DNA of 64,000 nucleotides from the NCBI GenBank assembly GCA_963708625.1, contig CAVPSV010000004.1, positions 868,001 through 932,000 on the forward strand. Reading direction: 5' to 3'. The notes below the pieces were generated by a model. It did not search any database and was not told the DNA's origin. It was given only the letters and a program-made list of their open reading frames with translations. The stretch's first letter is position 1; every line of letters starts with the position of its first letter. Position numbers and translations under genes: made by a program. Shown piece after piece: positions 9,768-18,528 of this stretch. This stretch comes from DASXIF01 sp036498145 (GTDB lineage Bacteria; Actinomycetota; Actinomycetes; Mycobacteriales; Jatrophihabitantaceae).

Positions 9768-10601
9768 ATGCCCAGAGTCCTGGTGACCGGTGCTTCGCGT
9801 GGCATCGGCAAGGCGACCGCGCTGCACCTGGCGGCGCACGGCTGGGACGTGCTCGCCGGCGTCCGCTCCGAGCAGGACGGGAAGAGCCTGCGCGCCGAGG
9901 GCGGCGACCGGGTCGAGCCGCTGCAGTTGGACATCACGTCGGCGACCGACCTGGACGCGCTGAGCCGGCACGTGGTCGGTGGCCTGGATGCGGTGGTGAA
10001 CAACGCCGGCGCGCCCGCCGAAGCGCCCGTCGAAGCGCTCGATCTGCAACGGCTGCGCGACGTGCTCGAACTGAACGTGGTCGGACAGGTCGCGGTGACC
10101 CAGGCCGTGTTGCCGCAACTGCGCGCCTCGGCCGGTCGCATCGTGTTCATCTCATCGCTCAACGGCCGCATCGCAACGCCGCTGTCCGGCGCGTACAACG
10201 CCACCAAGTTCGCCATCGAAGCCATCGCGGACACGCTGCGGATCGAACTACGGCCCTGGCGCATCAAAGTGGCCGTGGTGGAACCCGGACCGATCGCCAC
10301 CGACATCTGGAGTGGCGCGCTGGACCGATTCGACTCGGTCACCGACAGTCTTGCCCCGCACCACCGCGAGCTCTACCGAAAGCACATCGCCGGCACCCGC
10401 CGCATGATGGGCGTGCTGCAGAAGCAGGCCGCGCCGGCGGAGACGGTCGCCAAGGTCGTGGAACGCGCGCTCACCGCGCGGCGACCACATCCGCGCTACC
10501 AGGTGAACCTCGCCGGCCGCGTCCAACTGGCCGCGAGCATCCTGACGCCGACACGGGTCTTCGACGCGGTGGTGGGCGCGACCACCGGCGCCCGCCGCTA
10601 G
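9768..10601 (+). CDS. short-chain dehydrogenase/reductase
   Basis: A 277-residue NAD(P)-dependent oxidoreductase of the classical SDR family. The cofactor motif TGASRGIG is at residues 7-14, NNAG near residue 82, the catalytic Ser in VFISSLNG and YNATK near residue 145. The C-terminal extension beyond residue 190 (MMGVLQKQAAPAETVAKVV) is typical of SDRs acting on lipid-like or ketone substrates. ATG 9768 is preceded by TACTTT and a 6-nt spacer, suggesting a leaderless mRNA divergent from mqnC. Substrate not predictable. Confidence 0.85.
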   Translation: MPRVLVTGASRGIGKATALHLAAHGWDVLAGVRSEQDGKSLRAEGGDRVEPLQLDITSATDLDALSRHVVGGLDAVVNNAGAPAEAPVEALDLQRLRDVLELNVVGQVAVTQAVLPQLRASAGRIVFISSLNGRIATPLSGAYNATKFAIEAIADTLRIELRPWRIKVAVVEPGPIATDIWSGALDRFDSVTDSLAPHHRELYRKHIAGTRRMMGVLQKQAAPAETVAKVVERALTARRPHPRYQVNLAGRVQLAASILTPTRVFDAVVGATTGARR

Positions 10602-10640
10602 CCATCCGGCGCGTCATCCGGTATCGCTACTGTGCCCCGC

Positions 10641-11063
10641 ATGACTGTTCTCAACGGTGCCGCCCGTGCCGCGATTACCGGCGGGCACATCGCGCACCTG
10701 GCCACCGTGAACGCGGACGGTAGCCCGCAGCTGAGTGCGGTGTGGGTGGGCCTGGACGGCGACGAGATCGTCAGCGGGCACATGGACGACCGAGCCAAGC
10801 TGCGCAACGTCCGCCGGGACCCGCGCGTCACCCTGTCGCTGCAGACCGGCGTCGTCAACGACTTCGGCCTGGCTGAGTACCTGACCGTCGTCGGCACCGG
10901 GCGGGTCACCGAGGGCGGTGCCGGGCGCCTGCTGCAGCGTCTCGCGTACGACTATCTCGGTCCGGAGGTCGTGTTCCCGCCGGGTGATCCGGCCACGCAC
11001 CCGCCCGGCTACATCTTGCGGATCACGCCGCAACGCGTCGGCGGCATCGGCCCCTGGCGCTGA
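10641..11063 (+). CDS. PPOX-class (F420/FMN-type) flavin oxidoreductase
   Basis: A small split-barrel protein of about 140 residues in the pyridoxamine-5'-phosphate oxidase-like superfamily; many actinobacterial members use F420 and end in a conserved Arg/Trp motif, here GGIGPWR. GHIAHLATVNADGSPQLSAVWVGLDG is the usual N-terminal strand pair, and KLRNVRRDPRVTLSL matches the cofactor phosphate-binding region. GTG at 10632 is possible, but TACTGT ends 7 nt before ATG 10641, supporting the shorter, leaderless form. Reaction unknown. Confidence 0.8.
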   Translation: MTVLNGAARAAITGGHIAHLATVNADGSPQLSAVWVGLDGDEIVSGHMDDRAKLRNVRRDPRVTLSLQTGVVNDFGLAEYLTVVGTGRVTEGGAGRLLQRLAYDYLGPEVVFPPGDPATHPPGYILRITPQRVGGIGPWR

Positions 11064-11082
11064 GGCCACACCGTCCAGCGCG

Positions 11083-11997
11083 CTACAGGGCGGCGAAGGT
11101 CGGGGTCACCGGCCCCGGGATCACCCCGGCTGCCGCGGCCCGCCGGCTGAACTCGACCAGGCCCTGCACCTGCCGCTCGCCGAGGGAGAAGTCGAGCGTG
11201 CGGAAATAACCGGCCAGGGTGGCCGCGTCGAACACTTCCCAGCGCGCGGCCTGCTCGGCAACGTCCTCGACGTGTGCGAGCGCATCGTCGCGACTGGACA
11301 CGAACGCCGCGTGCACATCCTTGACCAGACCGGGATTCGCCTCGGCGTAGTCGCGCCGCGCGGCCCACACCGCGAACACCATCGGCAACGACGTCCAGTC
11401 GCGCCACACCTGACCGAGATCGTGCACGGCCAGGCCGCGCCGCGGCGCGTCGTAGGTGGCCCGCAGCGCCGCGTCGCCGATGAGCACCGCGGCGTCGGCC
11501 TCGAGCAGCATCGAGGTGAGATCCGGTGGGCAGACGAAATAGTCCGGCCGCACGCCATGCACCTCGGTCAGCCACATCCGGGCGAGCAGCGCCGAGGTAC
11601 GCGACGTCGAGCCGAGGGCGACGCGCCGACCGTTCAGTTCGTCGAGCGGGCGCTGGCTGACCAGGTTGACGGACAGCACCGGTCCGTCGCTGCCGACGGC
11701 GAGATCGGGCAGCAGGACCAGGTCATCGGCGTTGCGCAGGTACTCGACCAGCGAGATCGGCCCGATGTCGAGGTCGCCGGCCACCAGCATGTCGTTGAGC
11801 CGGTCGGGGGTGTCCTTGGTGAGTTCGACGTCGAGCAGCGCACCGGAGCGGACCAGACCCCAGTAGATCGGCAAGCAGTTGAGGAACTGGATGTGCCCGA
11901 CCCGGGGACGCGCGGGCATCGATGCCGAGATGGCCTCCGCAATGGGCTCCGCAATGGGCTCCGGAATGGGCTCCGGAATGGGCACTGACGCAGTCAC
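11083..11997 (-). CDS. mqnA: chorismate dehydratase, futalosine pathway
   Basis: First enzyme of the futalosine menaquinone pathway: chorismate to 3-enolpyruvylbenzoate. The periplasmic-binding-protein-like fold begins at RPRVGHIQFLNCLPIYWGLV and includes DIGPISLVEYLRN, VALGSTSRTSALLARMWL and AAVLIGDAALRA, all typical of MqnA. The N terminus is unusual: from GTG 11997 the first 25 residues contain four short Pro-Glu/Ala-Glu repeats encoded by 12-bp units. A shorter start at ATG 11919 would match homologues, but GTG 11997 sits 7 nt after a TAGGGT -10 box, supporting the longer leaderless form. Confidence 0.9.
   Translation of the reverse strand: MTASVPIPEPIPEPIAEPIAEAISASMPARPRVGHIQFLNCLPIYWGLVRSGALLDVELTKDTPDRLNDMLVAGDLDIGPISLVEYLRNADDLVLLPDLAVGSDGPVLSVNLVSQRPLDELNGRRVALGSTSRTSALLARMWLTEVHGVRPDYFVCPPDLTSMLLEADAAVLIGDAALRATYDAPRRGLAVHDLGQVWRDWTSLPMVFAVWAARRDYAEANPGLVKDVHAAFVSSRDDALAHVEDVAEQAARWEVFDAATLAGYFRTLDFSLGERQVQGLVEFSRRAAAAGVIPGPVTPTFAAL
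11935..11982. repeat. 12-bp tandem repeat, four units, at the 5' end of mqnA
   Basis: Four consecutive units CTCCGCAATGGG / CTCCGGAATGGG cover 48 bp. On the minus strand they encode PEPI/AEPI-type repeats just before the conserved MqnA core, or lie in the leader if the downstream start is used. Confidence 0.85.
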
Positions 11998-12003
11998 CAG
12001 ATC

Positions 12004-12029
12004 GACCCTACGCGCGCGCCGGTAGGGTC
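12004..12029. promoter_or_regulatory. back-to-back leaderless promoters of mqnA and the IMPase gene
   Basis: An exact 8-bp inverted repeat, GACCCTAC (12004-12011) and GTAGGGTC (12022-12029), contains a TAGGGT -10 box on each strand. The plus-strand box ends 8 nt before GTG 12037 and the minus-strand box ends 7 nt before GTG 11997. Both genes would therefore give leaderless or near-leaderless transcripts from one compact 40-bp region. Confidence 0.6.
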
Positions 12030-12036
12030 ACCTCGC

Positions 12037-12828
12037 GTGGGCGATGATCACGCCGGCGATCTTCGGCTGGCCGAGTCGCTGGCCCGCGACGCGGGCGAGC
12101 TTGCCGCCCGGATGCTGCGCGACGGCCTGAGGACACACCGCAAGACGTCGATCTCGGACGTCGTCTCCGCTGCCGATTACGCCGCCGAGCAGCTCGTCGT
12201 CGGCCGGCTCGCCGAGCAGCGTCCCGGCGACGGCGTGCTCGGCGAGGAGGGCACCGACACGGCGGCGGCACCGTCGTCCGGGCGCACCTGGTTCGTCGAT
12301 CCGGTCGACGGCACGTACAACTTCCTCTCCGGTCTGCCCATCTGGTGCGCGGCCATCGGCCTGCGCGACCGCGACGGCATCGTGCTCGGCGCGGTGTACC
12401 AGCCGAGCACGGACGAACTGTGGCTGGGCGGTCGCGAGCACCCCACGACCCGCAACGGCGACCCGGTGCCGCAGCTGCGCGATCAGCCGCTCGCCGACGT
12501 CTCCATCGCCAGCTACCTGCACCCGACCACGCTGCCGGACGACTCGGCGCGGGTGCCGTTCCTGCGGGCAGTCCAGGGAGCCGCCACCGTGCGCATGCTC
12601 GGGTCCGGGTCGGTGGAGCTGGCGTCGGTGGCCGGCGGCCGGCTGGGCTGTGCGCTCCAGCTGAACGCCCTCGACTGGGACTGGGTGCCTGGTGCCGCGC
12701 TGGTCGTGGCCGCGGGCGGTGAGTCGCGCATGTTCACCGCACACGGACACCGGTGGCATGCGGCCGGTAACGCGCAAGCGGTCGAGGAACTCGTGCTGCG
12801 CGTGCACGGCGTGGCCGACCTGGGCTGA
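12037..12828 (+). CDS. inositol monophosphatase family phosphatase
   Basis: A Mg2+-dependent sugar- or polyol-phosphatase of 263 residues. The metal-binding signature WFVDPVDGTYNF is at residues 86-97, with GEEG near 70 and the second signature LDWDWVPGAALVVAAGG near 215. Actinobacterial members act as inositol-1-phosphatase or histidinol-phosphatase; these cannot be separated here. GTG at 12037 is the first start after the TAGGGT box. Divergent from mqnA. Confidence 0.82.
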   Translation: MGDDHAGDLRLAESLARDAGELAARMLRDGLRTHRKTSISDVVSAADYAAEQLVVGRLAEQRPGDGVLGEEGTDTAAAPSSGRTWFVDPVDGTYNFLSGLPIWCAAIGLRDRDGIVLGAVYQPSTDELWLGGREHPTTRNGDPVPQLRDQPLADVSIASYLHPTTLPDDSARVPFLRAVQGAATVRMLGSGSVELASVAGGRLGCALQLNALDWDWVPGAALVVAAGGESRMFTAHGHRWHAAGNAQAVEELVLRVHGVADLG

Positions 12829-12872
12829 TCAGCTACCCGATCACGCGGTGCAACCGCCGGGTCGGGCGCGCA

Positions 12873-13262
12873 TCACGAGCCGGACGGGGGCTCGTCCTCG
12901 CCGGCAAGTTGCTGGTCGAACGCGGCCCGCCCGGCGCGGGCCGCTTCCACCCGCTGCTCGATGGTGGCCGCGAACTTCGCGCGGGGGCGGGCCAACAGCA
13001 CGTACGACAGCGGGATGGAGACCACCGCAGCAAGCACCGCGGCGATCAGGCCGCCCAGGCCGGCCAGCACGAACACCGCCCACAACAGCCCGAACAGACC
13101 GAACCGGAGCAGCGTGTAGGCCCACATGGAGCCCATCCAGGTGCCGAACGTCGGCTTGCGGACCGGGTCGGCGCTCGCGTCGGCCGACGCGGCGTCGGCC
13201 TGATCGGCCTGATCCGCCTGGTCCGCCGGCTCCGGCGGTGTCGGTGGCTGCGCCTGCGCCAT
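12873..13262 (-). CDS. DUF4229 family membrane protein
   Basis: About 129 residues: an Ala/Asp/Gln-rich N terminus (repeated QAD), then two hydrophobic helices (TLLRFGLFGLLWAVFVLAG and LIAAVLAAVVSIPLSYVLLA) and a charged C-terminal tail. This is the DUF4229 layout found beside menaquinone genes in actinobacteria. The ATG at 13262 follows the mqnE stop by 5 nt; GTG 13277 is an alternative overlapping start. Function unknown; the position suggests it is cotranscribed with mqnE. Confidence 0.75.
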   Translation of the reverse strand: MAQAQPPTPPEPADQADQADQADAASADASADPVRKPTFGTWMGSMWAYTLLRFGLFGLLWAVFVLAGLGGLIAAVLAAVVSIPLSYVLLARPRAKFAATIEQRVEAARAGRAAFDQQLAGEDEPPSGS

Positions 13263-13267
13263 CAGGC

Positions 13268-14414
13268 TCACGCCCACACTTCCTGCGGCTCGGCGCGGCG
13301 TGCGGCGAGCGTGGCCGGTGCGTCGTAGGAGCGCACGACTTCGTAGCGGGTGTTGCGCTCGACCGGACGGAAACCGGCGTCGCGGATCAGGGTGAGCAGG
13401 TCGTCGCGAGTGAGCTTGTCCGGCGTGCCGAAGTGATCCGCGTCGTGCGTGATCTTGTACTCGACCACGGATCCGTCCATGTCGTCGGCGCCGTAGTTCA
13501 ACGCGAGCTGCGAGGTGGACAGCCCGTGCATCACCCAGAACACCTTGACGTGGTCGAAGTTGTCCAGCATCAAACGGCTCACCGCGAACGTACGCAGCAC
13601 GTCGGCCGGCTGCGCCATCGGCAGGTGCGAGAGGCGGTTGTTGTCGTTGTGGAATCGCAGCGGGATGAACACCGCGAAGCCGCCGGTCTCGTCCTGCAGT
13701 TCGCGTAGTCGCAGTACGTGGTCGACCCGGTGCCGCGGCTCCTCGATGTGCCCGTACAGCATGGTCGCCGGCGTGCGCAGACCCTTACGGTGCGCGATGC
13801 GATGGATGCGGGACCAGTCTTCCCAGTGCGTGTTGTGATCGACGATCTGCTTGCGCACGTCCCAGTCGAAGATCTCCGCACCGCCACCGGTGAGCGACTC
13901 CAGACCGGCGTCGATCAGTTCGTCCAGAATCTCATCGGCGCTCAGCCCGGAGATCTCCTCGAAGAAGTGGATCTCGGTGGCGGTGAAGCACTTGAGGGCG
14001 ACGTCGGGCAGTGCAGCCTTCAGCTCACGCAACACGCGCGGGTAGTACTTCCACGGCAGCGTCGGGTGCAGGCCGTTGACGATATGCAGTTCGGTCAGAC
14101 CTTCGTCCTTCATGGCCAGCGCGTTCTGCACGGCTTCCTCGACGCGCATCGTGTACGCGTCCTGCTGGCCGGGCTTTCGCTGGAAGCTGCAGTACGCGCA
14201 GGACGCGGTGCAGACGTTGGTCAGGTTCAGGTGGCGATTGACGTTGAAGAAGGTGCGCTCGCCGTTCTTGGCCAGGCGTACTCCGTGCGCCAGGCCACCG
14301 AGCCAGGCCAGGTCGTCGCTGTCGTACAGGTCCTCGCCGTCGGCCCTGGTCAGCCGCTCGTCCGGCGGCCACCTTCTCGGTCAGTTCCGCCTTGCGCGCC
14401 GGACTCAATGCCAT
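13268..14414 (-). CDS. mqnE: aminofutalosine synthase, radical SAM (apparent frameshift near the 5' end)
   Basis: Radical SAM enzyme that joins 3-enolpyruvylbenzoate and SAM to make aminofutalosine. The N terminus MALSPARKAELTEKVAAG starts at ATG 14414, but the frame shifts at about 14361, where one extra base (GGACGAG instead of GGCGAG) occurs. Removing it gives ERLTRADGEDLYDSDDLAWL, NVNRHLNLTN and the cluster motif CTASCAYC in one frame, continuing into TELHIVNGLHPTLPW, LTGGGAEIFDWDVRK and FHNDNNRLSHLP. The corrected length is about 381 residues, as expected. Because this step is essential in the pathway, a sequence error is more likely than a true pseudogene. Confidence 0.88.
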
Positions 14415-14459
14415 GCCCCGAGGGTACGTGTGGGCTCGGGGCGGCCGGCCGCTGTCCCG

Positions 14460-14510
14460 TTGATCAAGAGGCGATTGTGGTCACATCGCGCCATTTTGAC
14501 CTGTTGATCA
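14460..14510. repeat. long-loop palindromic element, copy 2
   Basis: TTGATCAAGAGG at 14460-14471 and CCTGTTGATCA at 14500-14510 are inverted with one mismatch over 11 bp, and the right arm is followed by GGAAAGATG. Arms, overall length and the flanking GGAAAGAYG match the element at 1995-2049. This copy sits between divergent genes (mqnE and the MMPL exporter), so it is not simply a terminator. Confidence 0.55.
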
Positions 14511-14534
14511 CCGGAAAGATGCGGGCCGCTGGGG

Positions 14535-14565
14535 TTGACAGCGCTAACTTACCGTCGCTAACTTA
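14535..14565 (+). promoter_or_regulatory. promoter with overlapping direct repeats upstream of the MMPL/TetR operon
   Basis: A perfect -35 TTGACA (14535-14540) is followed after 18 nt by TAACTT (14559-14564). Two direct repeats CGCTAACTTA (14542-14551 and 14556-14565) overlap the spacer and -10. Such overlap is what a repressor site would look like, and the operon encodes a TetR regulator, so autoregulation is a reasonable inference. Confidence 0.5.
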
Positions 14566-14624
14566 TCGCTGTTCATAGACGCGTTGAACCGGCGGCGCAC
14601 CACCCGGACCCTTCGGAGGGCCAC

Positions 14625-16882
14625 ATGCTCACTCGCCTGGCCAACCTCGGCATCCGGCGCCCCAAGCGGGTGCTGGCCTTCGCCGGACTGCTCATCGCAC
14701 TGGCCGCGATCTACGGCGCCCAGGCCGCGTCACACCTGGCCTCCGGCGGCTTCTACGACACCGGTGCCTCGTCCTGGCAGGCGCGCAACCTGCTCGCCAC
14801 GAAGTTCAACTCCGGCGACCCGAACCTGGTGCTCGAGGTGAGCACCGCAGCCGGCGTCGACAGCGCCGCGGCCAGGACCACCGGCCTGCACATCGTCGAC
14901 GACCTGACCAACCAGCAGTACGTCACCAACGTCACCTCGTACTGGACCGCGTCCGCCACCGCCGGCACCCGGGCTGCGCAGCAAGGACGGGCACGCCGGC
15001 ACTGGTGGTGGCGCGAGTGGTCGGCGACGACAACACCGCACCCAAGCGTGCGCAGGCGATGTACGGACCGCTGGTCGGCACCCACGATGGGGTCACCGTC
15101 AAGCAGGGCGGCCTGGTGGCCACCATCCGCACCGTCAACGACCTCACCACCAGCGACCTCACCCGCTCCGAGATGATCGCCGTCCCGCTCACCGTGATCG
15201 CCCTGATCTGGGTGTTCGGCAGCTTCATCGCCGCGCTGCTGCCACTGGCCGTCGGCCTCACCTCGATCATCGGCACGATGGCGATCCTGCGCCTGCTCTC
15301 GACGATGACCAACGTGTCGATCTACGCGTTGAACATGACCACCGCGATGGGTCTGGCCCTGGCCATCGACTACAGCCTGTTCGTGGTGAGCCGCTACCGC
15401 GAGGAGATTCGCAACGGGGTGCGACCCGGACGAAGCGATTCGCATCACCATGCGCACCGCCGGGCGCACCGTGCTGTTCTCCGCGCTGACCGTCGGGCTC
15501 TCCCTGGCCGCGATGCTCGTGTTCCCCGTCTACTTCCTGCGCTCGTTCGCCTACGCCGGTATCGCGGTGGTGGCGCTGGCCACGGTGGCCACGCTGCTGC
15601 TGTTGCCCGCACTGCTCAATGTGCTGGACACCCGCGTCGACGCGCTCGACCTGCGCGCATTCGTGCGGCGGGTACTGCGACGGCCGCCACCGGTCGTGAA
15701 ACCGGTCGAGGCGACGTTCTGGTACCGGTTCGCACGCCTGGTGATGCGCCGCGCGGCTGCCCATCGGGCTGCTCGTCACCGCAGTGCTGGTGGCACTCGG
15801 CCTGCCGTTCCTGCACGCACACTTCGGCTACCCGGACGACCACGTGGTGCCGAAGTCCGAGGCCGTGCACCAGGTCGGCGACGACCTGCGCAACAACTTC
15901 ACCACCAACGCCGGTTCGGTGATCACCGTGGTGGCACCGGACACCTCGCGCGCGCCCACGCAACTGGCCGGCTACGCCACTGCGCTGTCCGACCTACCCG
16001 GGGTGCGCGCGGTGAGCGCCGGCACCGGGACCTACGCGGCCGGCCAGCGAGTCGGCTGCCGGGGACCCCGCCAAGACGTCCGGCACCGACCAGCTACCTG
16101 GACGTACAGATCGGCGCCGACGCGCAGTCCGAAGCGGCCAAGCACCTGCTGTCCGAAGCCCGGGCGGTGCCCGCGCCGTGGCCGGTGCAGTTCACCGGCC
16201 AGACCGCGATCAACGCCGACAGCCTGCACGCGCTGGCGGTGACGATGCCGATCGCGATCGCGCTGATCGTGCTGGCGTCGTTCGTCGTGCTGTTCCTGTT
16301 CACCGGCAGCCTGGTGCTGCCGCTGAAGGCGCTCGTGCTGAACACGCTGTCGCTGTCGGCGACGTTCGGCGCGATGGTGTGGGTGTTCCAGGAAGGCCAC
16401 TTGCGCTGGCTGTTCCCCGACCTCACCACGACCGGCTATCTTGTGCCGACCATGCCGCCGTTGATGTTCTGCGTCGCGTTCGGGCTGTCGATGGACTACG
16501 AGGTGTTCCTGCTCTCGCGCATCCGCGAGTCGTGGCTGGGCTCGGACCGCACGCACCGAGGCGAACACCGAGGCGGTGGCGCTCGGCCTCGGCCGCACCG
16601 GGCGCATCGTCACCGCGGCGGCCCTGCTGATGGCCATCGTGTTCGCGGCGATCGCCGACGCGCGGGTCTCGTTCATGATGCTGTTCGGCACCGGGCTTAC
16701 GCTCGCGGTGCTGATGGACGCGACGGTCGTGCGCGGAGTGCTGGTGCCGGCGTTCATGCGCCTGGCCGGCCGGTGGAACTGGTGGGCGCCGCGGCCGCTG
16801 GCGCGGCTGCACCGGCGCATCGGCCTGTCCGAGGAACCCAGCCAGCCGATCGTGCTGGCCAAGGAGCCGGTCGGGCGTATGA
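14625..16882 (+). CDS. MMPL (RND-type) membrane exporter, multiple apparent frameshifts
   Basis: An inner-membrane lipid/drug exporter of the MmpL family. ATG 14625 follows GGAGGG. The reading frame breaks about eight times (near 14970, 14990, 15417, 15760, 16053, 16090, 16553 and 16874). Each break is repaired by removing one base, restoring KDGTPALVVARVVG, REEIRNGCDPDEAIRITMRT and RVAAGDPAKTSGTDSYLDVQ. The corrected protein is about 749 residues with the two MMPL repeats: N-terminal helix, extracytoplasmic domain, helix bundle with AIDYSLFVVSRYREEI, second domain, and SMDYEVFLLSRIRESW. After correction the stop overlaps the TetR start as ATGA. Either an error-rich stretch or a decayed gene; errors favoured. 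Confidence 0.8.
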
Positions 16883-17586
16883 GCAGCGTCCATCTCGGCC
16901 AACCGCACGAAGCGGCGGCGGCGCTCGCAACGCGGCAGCGGCGAGCAGCTGCGCGCGGAGATCATCGCCGCGGCACGCACGCTGCTGGCGCAGGCAGGGC
17001 AACGCGGACGACGGTCTCCATCCGTGCCGTCGCCGATGCGGTCGGCGTCACCGCGCCGTCGATCTACCTGCACTTCGCGGACAAGAACGAGCTGCTCGGC
17101 GCGGTGGTGTCGGACGTGTTCACCGACCTCGACGCCGCCATGCTCGCCGAAGGCGCGGACGCGACGAGCCCGCTGGCGAAACTGCGCGCATTCGGCCTGG
17201 CGTACGTCCGCTTCGCGCTCGCGCACCCGGAGCACTACCGCATCGCCACCATGGACCCGTGCCCGCAGCCGTTCGTCGACGAGGTGCTGGCCAGCTCGGC
17301 GTTCGTACACTTCAACGACACGGTCACCGAGTGCATGGCTGCGGGCATCTTCGCCGCCGGCGAACCCCTGCCGGTGACGCTCGCGCTGTGGTCGGCCGCG
17401 CACGGCATCGCCTCGTTGATGATCACCAAGCCGTTCCTGCCGTGGGGCGATCCGGATGAGGTGACCGACCGCGTGCTGTGCGCCGCGGCGCTTGGGCATG
17501 CGGCCCGCGGACTGATCGGCGGGGACGTCACACCTGAGCGGATGGCGCAGTGGCTGGAGGCTCGCCGGGGCGAGCAGGCAAGCTAG
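16879..17586 (+). CDS. TetR family regulator of the MMPL operon (apparent frameshifts in the N-terminal third)
   Basis: One-component repressor. From ATG 16879 three single extra bases (about 16892, 17000 and 17017) must be removed to give an N-terminal basic stretch, AEIIAAARTLLAQAGNADDV and then the uninterrupted SIRAVADAVGVTAPSIYLHF helix-turn-helix followed by ADKNELLGAVVSDVF. The C-terminal ligand domain (HPEHYRIATMDPCPQPFVDE and DRVLCAAALGHAARGLIGG) is intact. Corrected length is about 234 residues. It overlaps the exporter by ATGA, so the two are translationally coupled, and it probably controls the promoter at 14535. Confidence 0.8.
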   Translation: MSSVHLGQPHEAAAALATRQRRAAARGDHRRGTHAAGAGRATRTTVSIRAVADAVGVTAPSIYLHFADKNELLGAVVSDVFTDLDAAMLAEGADATSPLAKLRAFGLAYVRFALAHPEHYRIATMDPCPQPFVDEVLASSAFVHFNDTVTECMAAGIFAAGEPLPVTLALWSAAHGIASLMITKPFLPWGDPDEVTDRVLCAAALGHAARGLIGGDVTPERMAQWLEARRGEQAS

Positions 17587-17590
17587 GGCG

Positions 17591-18489
17591 GTGCCTAACG
17601 CGTTGGCCCGGCTGATCCCGGACCTGCATCTGAGTCGCCGGCCAGTTCGACCGCACAATGGACCACGCTGTGGCGGGCGCTGGAGCTGGCCCGTCCGCCC
17701 GAGCAGCGCATCGTCACCGACCAATTCGCACCGCTGTTCCTGACCGACGCCTATCGGGCCGTGCTGAGCGGGCTGCGCGCGGGCCGGCGCGTGCTGCGGG
17801 TCGCCGAGCGGGCCGAACTGGCCGGGCTGGCCGCGTACGCGCTGTGCCGGCACCGGTTCATCGACGAGCACCTGCTGACCGAACTCGCCGGCGGCGCGGA
17901 GCAGTTGCTGGTCCTCGGCGCCGGTTACGACAGCAGGGCGTACCGCTTCGCCGCCGAGCTCACCGGGCGGCCGGTGTACGAGGTCGATCTCGCCCCCACC
18001 TCGCGACGCAAGGCGGCCATCGTCGCGGCGCATCCGGATGACTTCCCCGCGGGCCGGGTGAACCGGGTGGAGATCGACTTCCGCACCGATTCGCTCGCCG
18101 ACTCGCTGCTCGCCGCAGGTTTCGCCGTCGGCGCACGAACCGTCGTCATCTGGGAAGGCGTGACGATGTATCTCAGCGGCGACGCGGTGCGGGCCACGCT
18201 GCAGACGGTGCGGCAGGTGTGCGGCGCGAGCTCGACGCTGGCCATGGACCTGTGGCACGAGCTGCACGGCGGCGTGCGCGATGACGTGCGCCGGATCGGC
18301 GCGAAGGCGATTTCGCTGATCGGCGAGCCGGTGACGTTCGGCATCGCGCCGGATGCGCTGCCGGCGTTGCTGCAGGACGCCGGGTTCAGCGTCTCCGAAC
18401 TCCTGCAGTGGCAGGAACTGGAACGGCGCTACGCCACCGACGGCCGGCACTGCGAACCGTCCCTGTACGTGGTCGCCGCCCGGCTCTGA
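17591..18489 (+). CDS. SAM-dependent methyltransferase, LCMT/PPM family (N-terminal frameshift)
   Basis: A putative O-methyltransferase of the leucine carboxyl methyltransferase-like family (PF04072), abundant in mycobacteria and relatives. The SAM motif QLLVLGAGYDSRAYRF and the acidic PVYEVDLAPTSRRKA follow RHRFIDEHLL. The first 20 residues (GTG 17591, PNALARLIPD) and the rest (ASESPASSTAQWTTLWRALE onward) are in different frames, with a two-base gain or one-base loss near 17625. Substrate is unknown; these enzymes often methylate lipids or small acids. It lies just after the TetR gene. Confidence 0.78.
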
Positions 18490-18528
18490 GCCAGGGACGC
18501 TCAGGCGGCACAGCGGTACTTTGATCAC

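Noticed and set aside
14361..16880. Programmed ribosomal frameshifting as the cause of the broken frames
   Set aside because: No slippery heptamer plus downstream structure recurs, and the number and spread of shifts, including housekeeping genes, fit random insertion errors better.
16423..18528. Very long minus-strand open frame opposite the MMPL, TetR and methyltransferase genes
   Set aside because: It is a GC-rich shadow: Arg/His/Gln-rich, without domains, and opposite genes with clear motifs.
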